Origin: Clostridia bacterium
Lineage (GTDB): Bacteria > Bacillota_A > Clostridia > Christensenellales > Aristaeellaceae
DNA: 13,912 nucleotides
Assembly: GCA_009783365.1 (NCBI GenBank)
Contig: WRHG01000038.1
Coordinates: 1 to 13,912 of the forward strand
Direction: 5' to 3'
The translations under genes were made by a program, and so were the position numbers. Below, one piece after another: positions 7,187-13,028 of the stretch. The first letter of the stretch is position 1; the number at the start of each line of letters is the position of its first letter. The notes beneath the pieces were generated by a model. The model did not search any database and was not told where the DNA came from. It was given only the letters and a program-made list of their open reading frames with translations.

Positions 7187-7897
7187 ATGAAAGTATTGCC
7201 CAAAGCCCCTTTTTTTGAAACAAGCGTCAAAAGCTATCTCTATGGGGACGATGTGCTTTCGTATGCGAAAGCCGTTGACGCCGCCGCCATAAAGTACGAC
7301 GTCGATGCGATTTTTATCGCCCCTTACACCGAGATCCGGAGAATCGTCGAAAACACAGCAAGACTTATCGTTTTTGCGCCGTATATGGATATCCTGCGGC
7401 CCGGGCGCGGCATGGCGGACATCTTGCCAGAAGCTGTCAAGGCGGCAGGCGCAAGCGGGGTGCTTATCAACCATTGTGAAAAGCCCATGACCCTGGCCGC
7501 CATACGGCAAACCATCGAACGGGCAGATGAACTCGGCCTCACCACCTTCGCTTGCGCCGACTCCCTCGCGGAAGCAAAAGCCATTGCGCAATTCCATCCT
7601 GACATCATTAATCCAGAACCTACGGAGCTGATCGGTACAGACGAGGCAAGCGATATGGGTTACGTAAAAGAGACACTGTTGGCGATCAGGGAACTCTTTC
7701 CCGATATTCTTGTGGAACAGGCGGCGGGGATTACAAAGGGTGAGCAGATCTACGATTTCATCATGGCCGGGAACGACGGCGCCGGTTCCGCCTCGGGAAT
7801 CCTCAAATCTCCCGACCCGTACAAGCTGCTCGACGAGATGATATACTATGTAAGTAAAGCCAGGAATGATCTTGCCAAACAAGGAGGACGCCAATGA
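7187..7897 (+). CDS. Triosephosphate isomerase-like protein (archaeal-type TIM fold)
   Basis: This 236-residue protein resembles the short archaeal type of triosephosphate isomerase. Visible motifs are SVKSY with Lys15, LINHCEKP with His96 (archaeal 'NHSE'), the catalytic-loop region NPEPTELIGT with Glu144 (archaeal 'yEPpElIGtG'), QAAGITKGE (178-186), and the phosphate-binding GAGSASGI (198-205). The lysine, histidine and glutamate of catalysis are present, but the asparagine of the usual N-x-K is Ser13. The start is ATG 7187 with AAGGAGA at 7174-7180; an in-frame ATG at 7130 would add a basic 19-residue tail without a ribosome binding site. The position in a sugar operon argues for a specialised phosphosugar isomerase rather than the glycolytic enzyme. 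TIM homologues such as EryH act on erythrulose phosphates in tetritol catabolism, which gives a precedent. The stop overlaps the next start by 4 nt. Confidence 0.82.
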   Translation: MKVLPKAPFFETSVKSYLYGDDVLSYAKAVDAAAIKYDVDAIFIAPYTEIRRIVENTARLIVFAPYMDILRPGRGMADILPEAVKAAGASGVLINHCEKPMTLAAIRQTIERADELGLTTFACADSLAEAKAIAQFHPDIINPEPTELIGTDEASDMGYVKETLLAIRELFPDILVEQAAGITKGEQIYDFIMAGNDGAGSASGILKSPDPYKLLDEMIYYVSKARNDLAKQGGRQ

Positions 7898-8391
7898 AGA
7901 TCATCAATGAGTCGATCCGTGTAAACTCCACGGGAAACAGGCCGACGTTTCACACAGTCACAGAAAAGGTTCATAAAATCATCGCGGATTCGGGGATTCA
8001 ATCCGGTATTTGCGTCGTCTATTCAAAGCATACCACCTGCGCCGTAATCATTGAGGAAGATTCCTTTGACCGTGCCTATACAGGTCTCACCTACCTTCAA
8101 CAGGATTTGGCGGATATCTTTGAAAAAATCATTCCGGCCTGCCGAAAAGAGGGGCAATATATGCATCCGGGACCGAAATTAACGGCATTCGCAGCCGAGC
8201 ATGGGGAGGACAAGCCCGGTACGCTCAATACAGACGCGCACCTCCGGTCATCAATCCTTGGCCGTAGCGAGTCTGTTCCCATCATCAACGGCCAGCTTGA
8301 ACTAGGTGAGTTCGGCCATATCTACTTTGTGGATTTTGACCATACACGCAGCCGTGAACGCATTGTAACCGTGCAATTGATCGGCGAATAG
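7894..8391 (+). CDS. YjbQ/UPF0047 family protein, long variant
   Basis: This 165-residue protein is of the YjbQ (UPF0047, COG0432) family. Recognisable are VVYSKHTTCAVIIEED (His46-Thr47-Thr48, then the acidic pair), NTDAHLRSSILGRSESVPI (112-130, with His116) and the C-terminal GQLELGEFGHIYFVDFDHTRSRERI. The typical protein is about 130-140 residues; the extra length lies mainly at about 75-108. The widely conserved 'G.WQ' is here GEFGH, so it is a divergent subgroup. E. coli YjbQ can replace thiamine-phosphate synthase when overproduced, but its natural role is not settled. Start ATG 7894 has an excellent AAGGAGG (about 7880-7886) and overlaps the TIM-like gene by 4 nt (ATGA). The coupling suggests a shared pathway, possibly on phosphorylated sugar intermediates; that is inference. 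It appears to be the last gene of the sugar operon. Confidence 0.85.
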   Translation: MKIINESIRVNSTGNRPTFHTVTEKVHKIIADSGIQSGICVVYSKHTTCAVIIEEDSFDRAYTGLTYLQQDLADIFEKIIPACRKEGQYMHPGPKLTAFAAEHGEDKPGTLNTDAHLRSSILGRSESVPIINGQLELGEFGHIYFVDFDHTRSRERIVTVQLIGE

Positions 8392-8402
8392 GCCTGGATA
8401 TA

Positions 8403-8421
8403 CGCCGTTATTCATAAGGCG
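8403..8421 (+). promoter_or_regulatory. Hairpin covering the ribosome binding site of the EamA gene
   Basis: CGCC (8403-8406) pairs with GGCG (8418-8421), and after a bulged G the stem continues TTA/TAA around a TTCA loop. The right arm lies inside AAGGCGGTGATC (8416-8427), which matches the 12-base anti-16S consensus AAGGAGGTGATC except at one base and serves the TTG start at 8430. The stem is short, so it would only weakly mask the site. Ribosomes finishing the upstream gene at 8391 could open it. The pairing is read directly; the regulatory effect is inferred. Confidence 0.35.
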
Positions 8422-8429
8422 GTGATCAT

Positions 8430-9305
8430 TTGACGGGCCACTCAATCAAACGGCAGGGGCGCGCCACTTTTTTAATTGTGGCATCGGCGGTCTGCTGGAG
8501 CTTCGCCGGGTTGCTAAGCAAGTTTACACCCTGGAATGCGCTTTCGCTGGTCGGCTTTCGCGCATTATTGGCGGTCTTGCTGTTGGGATGGGCACGCCGA
8601 AGTTTTCGTCCCGTCCATACCGCGGGCAACTGGCTTGGAGCGCTCGGTGTGGTCAGCACAGCGGTTTTGTTTATCTTTGCCAACAAACTAACCAGCGCCG
8701 CGAACGCGATTGTCCTGCAATACGCGATGCCGGCGGTGGTGGTTGTATTGCAAGCGATTTTATTCCGCGTTACTCCGACGAAAACGGATATCATAGCCAC
8801 CCTATTGGTTATGGTTGGAGTCCTTCTTTGTTTTTACCAGGGACTGGGCGGAGGAGGGCTCGTTGGAGATCTGCTGTCGCTTTCTTCCTCCGTTACGTGG
8901 GCTCTTGTATTTCTTGCAGCCCGCATGCCCAATGCAGACGCGGTAAGCTATACGTACATGGGCAATCTCCTGGGATGTGGTTTCCTAGTCTCCATTTTCT
9001 TTGACCCCGGCATAGAGACTGGCGGAACCGTAGGCTGGCTAGTGGCTGTCGCGATGGGGCTGTGTCTGGGAATCGGTTACTTATGCTTCGGAAAAGGCTT
9101 GAGCACGGGCCTTTCGCTTACGGTTGCCGCCGTCGTTGCAAATGTGGAACCGATATTAAACCCCACATGGGTGTTTTTATTTATGGGTGAGAACCCCGGC
9201 ACGCTGGCAATCGTCGGTTCTGTCATTGTACTCGCCGCGGCGACATGGCATTCAATGAAACAACGACCTTCCGCAGCTATTGACAAACAATCCCGCTTGT
9301 CTTAG
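8430..9305 (+). CDS. EamA-family (drug/metabolite superfamily) transporter
   Basis: This 291-residue, very hydrophobic membrane protein has two repeated halves of the EamA fold, at about residues 12-138 and 145-280, for about ten helices. Typical sites are SAVCWSFAGLLSKF in the first helix, the ANAIVLQYAMPAVVVVLQAI stretch, and the second-repeat signature NVEPILNPTWVFLFMGE, where Glu-Pro and the later Gly-Glu are the familiar pattern. Members export or import small metabolites such as amino acids, and the substrate is not predictable from sequence. The start is TTG 8430, supported by AAGGCGGTGATC at 8416-8427; no in-frame ATG fits. It lies 38 nt after the sugar operon and 126 nt before the D-amino-acid genes, so it could serve either set. 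Confidence 0.88.
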   Translation: MTGHSIKRQGRATFLIVASAVCWSFAGLLSKFTPWNALSLVGFRALLAVLLLGWARRSFRPVHTAGNWLGALGVVSTAVLFIFANKLTSAANAIVLQYAMPAVVVVLQAILFRVTPTKTDIIATLLVMVGVLLCFYQGLGGGGLVGDLLSLSSSVTWALVFLAARMPNADAVSYTYMGNLLGCGFLVSIFFDPGIETGGTVGWLVAVAMGLCLGIGYLCFGKGLSTGLSLTVAAVVANVEPILNPTWVFLFMGENPGTLAIVGSVIVLAAATWHSMKQRPSAAIDKQSRLS

Positions 9306-9308
9306 ACT
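9280..9308 (+). promoter_or_regulatory. Candidate sigma-A promoter for the D-amino-acid gene set
   Basis: A perfect -35 element TTGACA (9280-9285) is separated by exactly 17 nt from TAGACT (9303-9308), which agrees with TATAAT at four of six bases, including the important first, second and last. It lies over the final codons and stop of the EamA gene. Transcription would begin near 9315 and leave a leader of about 115 nt before the racemase start. The leader holds only a weak stem (GAAACGC 9361-9367 with GCG-C-TTTC 9376-9383) and no recognised riboswitch. Chance matches to such elements occur, so this is a candidate only. Confidence 0.45.
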
Positions 9309-9431
9309 ACAGCCGCATGGATATCGCTTCGGCAACAAACCAAATAGACCAAAACGTATTGAAACGCGGTTCCATGCGCTTTCCGAGAACAAACCGGCTA
9401 TACCGTAATGGTATTGAGAGGATCGATTATA

Positions 9432-10574
9432 ATGAATATCGGCGTTTGCAACTCCTATCTGCAGGTGGATCTGGACGCACTGGCAAACAATGTTCGCATC
9501 ATACGCCGGCACATCGGACCGAATGTCGACATCATGCCGATTCTTAAAGGCAACGCCTATGGCATGGGGCTTTATGATATCGCCAGTTTTTTAACCGAAA
9601 AGTGCGGCGTTACAATCATCGGCAATGCCCAAACCGCTGAAGCCTTACAGCTGAAGGAAGCCGGTATTCGAAGCGAGTTCGTGATTATTGGCGGTGTACC
9701 ATTTCACAATATTCCTGCCGTTGTGGAGCATGACTTCATAACCCCGGCCTATCACAGAGAGTATCTGCTGCTGCTAAACGAGGAAGCGGCCCGTAGGGGG
9801 AAGCGCGCAAGGGTGCATATTAAAATTGAAACCGGCCTCAACCGCATCGGGGTATGGCCCGGCGAGGACCTTCATAAGCTGTTGGATCTGCTGAACGCGT
9901 CTAAACATCTAGAGGTTACGGGGGCCTACACGCATTTTGCCGAGGCTGAAGCTGTGGACAAAAGCTTTTCAATGGAACAGTTCACCGCCTTCAAGAGCGC
10001 CTTGCGACAAATTCGGGGAGAGGGCTTCAAACTTCAATATGTTCATGCTTTCAATACAGCGGCCACCGTCTGGCTGAAAGATGAGGAAATTACGCATGTG
10101 CGGCCGGCAGGCCTGATCTTTGGCTTTGACGTAAACGATGAACCGCGAAATGCTTTGGGCTTAACGGAAGTATTGACCTGGCGGGCCTTTGTGACAAACG
10201 TAAAGACCGTACCGGCAGGCGAAACGGTAGGTTATAACCGCGCTTTTATTGCCGAGAAGCCGACCAGGGTAGCCACGGTAAGCGCCGGCTATGGCGATGG
10301 CTATCCCAGGCACCTGGCGGCCTTTTGCGGCGCCGAGATGTTAGTCAGGGGCAGGAGAGCCAAAGTCATAGGCACCTGTATGGATCAAACTTTTTTAGAC
10401 GTGAGCTGCATAGACGTTGAAATCAATGATGCCGTAACCATAATCGGCCGCGATGGCGGCGAATTCATATCGGTGTTTGAACTGCAGGAACGCATGGGAC
10501 AGACGTATCTGGCAGTTGTCGCCACAATGGCGCAACGGGTCAAGAGAATCTATATTGGAGGCGAAAAAGGGTGA
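9432..10574 (+). CDS. alr: Alanine racemase
   Basis: This 380-residue pyridoxal-phosphate enzyme interconverts L- and D-alanine or a related amino acid. The PLP-binding lysine is Lys39 in PILKGNAYGMG, the standard N-terminal signature. ETGLNRIGVWP (133-143) gives the conserved Arg138. HVRPAGLIFG (222-231) corresponds to the 'vRPGi..YG' motif. The second catalytic base is Tyr268 in VGYNRAF, followed by VSAGYGDGYPR (283-293) and GTCMDQTFLDV (314-324), all normal for the C-terminal beta domain. The start is ATG 9432 with GAGAGGA nine or so bases upstream; an in-frame ATG at 9408 has no such site. The stop overlaps the M55 peptidase start by 4 nt (GTGA). Coupling to peptidase and deacylase genes argues for a catabolic or salvage role, as with B. 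subtilis-type accessory racemases, rather than the main cell-wall racemase; an amino-acid racemase of broader specificity is possible. Confidence 0.92.
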   Translation: MNIGVCNSYLQVDLDALANNVRIIRRHIGPNVDIMPILKGNAYGMGLYDIASFLTEKCGVTIIGNAQTAEALQLKEAGIRSEFVIIGGVPFHNIPAVVEHDFITPAYHREYLLLLNEEAARRGKRARVHIKIETGLNRIGVWPGEDLHKLLDLLNASKHLEVTGAYTHFAEAEAVDKSFSMEQFTAFKSALRQIRGEGFKLQYVHAFNTAATVWLKDEEITHVRPAGLIFGFDVNDEPRNALGLTEVLTWRAFVTNVKTVPAGETVGYNRAFIAEKPTRVATVSAGYGDGYPRHLAAFCGAEMLVRGRRAKVIGTCMDQTFLDVSCIDVEINDAVTIIGRDGGEFISVFELQERMGQTYLAVVATMAQRVKRIYIGGEKG

Positions 10575-11371
10575 AAGTATTTATCAGCGCGGATATTGAA
10601 GGCGTGACAACCACAAACCGATGGCAGGAGTGCGATCCAACCCATTCCGCCTACCCGCTTCACGCCGAGCAACTGACAAGGGAGGTCTTGGCGGCCTGCC
10701 AGGGCGCCATCGCGGCAGGCGCTACGGAAATTACAGTCAAGGATGCCCACGGACCGGGTTGCAACATTGATCCGACGCGGCTTCCCAAGGAAGTCACACT
10801 GGTACGCGGCTGGTCCCATTGCCCGGATTTCATGGCCGAGGGGATCGATACGAGTTTTGACGCAGCAATGTTTGTAGGCTATCACTCGGCAGCCGGGCGC
10901 TGCGGCAATCCGCTGTCACACACCATGTCGCTGAAGGATACGGGCATCACAATCAATGGAAGGCTGGCCAGTGAATTTATGATTTATAGCTGGGCAGTAG
11001 CCCGCTACGGTGTTCCCACGGTTTTTTTGGCCGGCGATAAAATGCTCTGCGAAGATTATGCCGACTTGCATCCAGGTCTTATTACCGTTCCCGTGAAGAG
11101 CGGCCTTGGCGGCGTAACATACTGCCGTTCGGTAGAAGCGACGCTTCCGGAAATCCGCCTCATGAGCGAACAGTCTCTCCGCCGGGATCTCCAGGCTGTT
11201 CAAATAGCGCTACCCGCGAGCTTTGAAGTAACAATATCCTATAAAGAACACGCGCACGCCGAAAAAGTAGCGCATTTCCCTGATGTGCGGAAGGTCAGCG
11301 ACAATGTGGTTTCCTTCATCCGCGAGGATTTTTACGAAGTACTGCGCGCATTGCTATGGATGATCTATTGA
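10571..11371 (+). CDS. M55-family zinc D-aminopeptidase (DppA type)
   Basis: This 266-residue zinc enzyme removes N-terminal D-amino acids from short peptides in the best known member, B. subtilis DppA (274 residues). All residues of the DppA active site have counterparts: Asp8 and Glu10 (ISADIEGV), His60 (VKDAHGPG), His105 (VGYHSAAG), His117 (LSHTMS) and Glu135 (ASEFMI), against Asp8, Glu10, His60, His104, His115 and Glu133 of DppA. Members form ring-shaped decamers, and nothing here suggests otherwise. The start is GTG 10571 with GGAGG at 10557-10561, overlapping the racemase stop. There is no signal peptide, so it acts in the cytoplasm on imported peptides. No dipeptide ABC transporter (dppBCDE) is beside it. 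D-Ala-D-Ala or D-Ala-Gly-like peptides are plausible substrates. Confidence 0.93.
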   Translation: MKVFISADIEGVTTTNRWQECDPTHSAYPLHAEQLTREVLAACQGAIAAGATEITVKDAHGPGCNIDPTRLPKEVTLVRGWSHCPDFMAEGIDTSFDAAMFVGYHSAAGRCGNPLSHTMSLKDTGITINGRLASEFMIYSWAVARYGVPTVFLAGDKMLCEDYADLHPGLITVPVKSGLGGVTYCRSVEATLPEIRLMSEQSLRRDLQAVQIALPASFEVTISYKEHAHAEKVAHFPDVRKVSDNVVSFIREDFYEVLRALLWMIY

Positions 11372-11411
11372 CAGGACCCGTTGACGGTTCGCAAAATGGA
11401 GGGCTTATGCG

Positions 11412-13007
11412 GTGAAAATTATCATAAAAAACGGAAAAGTAATAGATGGAAGCGGCGCGCCATGGTATCGGGCCGATATGCTGATCAACAACGGGGTGAT
11501 TGAAGCGGTTGGCAAGCTTCCGGAAACCGGCGCCGACACCGTTATTGACGCAAAGGATCTGGCGGTCGCCCCAGGCTTCATCGACGCACATTCCCATTCG
11601 GACATGACTTGTATCTTTTATCCCGACGCGGATGGAAAAATCGTGCAAGGCGTAACGACAGAGGTCGCCGGAATGTGCGGGGAGACGCCGGTTCCCTTGA
11701 TGCGGTACAGGGATGCCTTCAATAAAATCGCATACAGGGACGATTCCGCCGCGCTGAAACTTGCAGAAAATTGGAACACCTTTGCACAGTGGGCCGAATG
11801 TATAAGTGACAGGGGCCTTTCTACGGATTTGGCGCTTGCGGCAGGCCATGGTACGATTCGCGCCAACGTTATGGGCTTTGACAACCGGGAACCGACAGCC
11901 AAGGAGATTGAGGAAATGAAAGCCTTGCTGCGGGACGCGATGAGCCAAGGCGCGATCGGCCTGTCTTCAGGTCTTATCTATCCGCCCGGCTGTTATGGCA
12001 GCACCGCCGAAATCATCGAACTATGTAAAGTAATGACGGCGTTTGGCGGCATTTACGTGACCCATATGCGCAACGAGGCGGACGAGCTGATCCCCGCTTT
12101 AGAAGAAGCCATATCCATAGGCCGCGTATCCGGCTGCAAGGTGCAAATTTCGCATCATAAGGCGGCAGGGATGAAGAACCACGGCAAAGTGACGCTGACG
12201 ATGGAAATGATGGAAGCGGCGCGCGCAGAAGGCATCGACATCAGCTGCGACGCTTATCCCTATGTGGCTGGATCAAGCTCGATCATTACGCTGCTGCCAA
12301 AGTGGGCGCATGACGGAGGAAAAAGCGAACTGCTGAGAAGGCTGCAAGACCGCGACCAACGCCGAAGGATATCGAACGAACTCCTCATGGACATCCCAGG
12401 CTGGGAAAACATGTATAAGAACGCCGGTATGGAAGGGATCCTCATCTGCGATGTGCCAAAGAACAAACAATACGAGGGGAAGAATCTGAAAGAAATCGGG
12501 GAAGACCTTGGTAAAGACCCAATTCAAGCGCTGATTGACCTTATCATCGACGAAGAGGGCGAAGGTTCAATGGCATGCTTCGCCGCCAAAGAGGAAGACA
12601 ATTGTTATATATACAAGCACAGGCTAACGATGGTTGGCTCTGACAGCGCTTCTTTGCCGACTGTGCCCGACGGCCGCATCGGCAAGCCCCATCCCAGAAG
12701 CTACGGAACATTCCCGCGGGTTTTGGGCCATTACGCCAGGGAACGAAAGCTATTCCCTCTTGAAACAGCGGTATGGAAGATGACAGGCTTTCCAGCCACA
12801 CGGTATGGCTTAAAAGACAGGGGTTTTCTGTCGGCCGGCAAGAGAGCGGACGTTGTGATTTTTGATCCGAAGCGCATCGCCGACAGCGCTACGTACCAAA
12901 AACCTTCCAGCGCGCCCGAAGGCATTCATTATGTGATCCAAAAAGGCGAAGTTGTCGTGCAGGGTATAAAATATCATAATAATCGGCTGGGTAGGATCAT
13001 CACATAA
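11412..13007 (+). CDS. N-acyl-D-amino-acid deacylase (D-aminoacylase family)
   Basis: This 531-residue amidohydrolase-superfamily enzyme would hydrolyse N-acyl-D-amino acids to the free D-amino acid and a carboxylate. Family motifs in order are PGFIDAHSHSD (54-64, His60 and His62), VAGMCG (85-90, the metal-ligand Cys89), YVTHMRNEADEL (215-226, His218), VQISHHKAAG (244-253, His248) and VGSDSASLP (408-416, the catalytic Asp411). The C-terminus RGFLSAGKRADVVIFDP is the usual return to the beta domain. Length is close to the roughly 480-530 residues of characterised D-aminoacylases. The start is GTG 11412 with GGAGGG at 11398-11403. It follows the M55 peptidase after 40 nt. The combination with a racemase and a D-aminopeptidase strongly supports a D-amino-acid function; an N-acyl-D-glutamate or dipeptide hydrolase of the same family is the main alternative. 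Confidence 0.9.
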   Translation: MKIIIKNGKVIDGSGAPWYRADMLINNGVIEAVGKLPETGADTVIDAKDLAVAPGFIDAHSHSDMTCIFYPDADGKIVQGVTTEVAGMCGETPVPLMRYRDAFNKIAYRDDSAALKLAENWNTFAQWAECISDRGLSTDLALAAGHGTIRANVMGFDNREPTAKEIEEMKALLRDAMSQGAIGLSSGLIYPPGCYGSTAEIIELCKVMTAFGGIYVTHMRNEADELIPALEEAISIGRVSGCKVQISHHKAAGMKNHGKVTLTMEMMEAARAEGIDISCDAYPYVAGSSSIITLLPKWAHDGGKSELLRRLQDRDQRRRISNELLMDIPGWENMYKNAGMEGILICDVPKNKQYEGKNLKEIGEDLGKDPIQALIDLIIDEEGEGSMACFAAKEEDNCYIYKHRLTMVGSDSASLPTVPDGRIGKPHPRSYGTFPRVLGHYARERKLFPLETAVWKMTGFPATRYGLKDRGFLSAGKRADVVIFDPKRIADSATYQKPSSAPEGIHYVIQKGEVVVQGIKYHNNRLGRIIT

Positions 13008-13028
13008 CGGAGAAACGCTGCTTATGCG

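Noticed and set aside
6308..7894. A 528-codon open frame on the minus strand opposite the URO-D-like and TIM-like genes
   Set aside because: Both plus-strand genes show clear family motifs and ribosome binding sites across the same bases. The antisense translation has no recognisable domain and no convincing start signal, so it is a codon-bias shadow.
9317..9547. A 76-codon plus-strand frame in the leader of the racemase gene
   Set aside because: It runs into the racemase in another frame, has no ribosome binding site and no recognisable motif.
11405..11948. Minus-strand frames opposite the deacylase N-terminus
   Set aside because: The plus-strand metal-site motifs (HSHSD, GMCG) lie exactly here, so the antisense frames are shadows.
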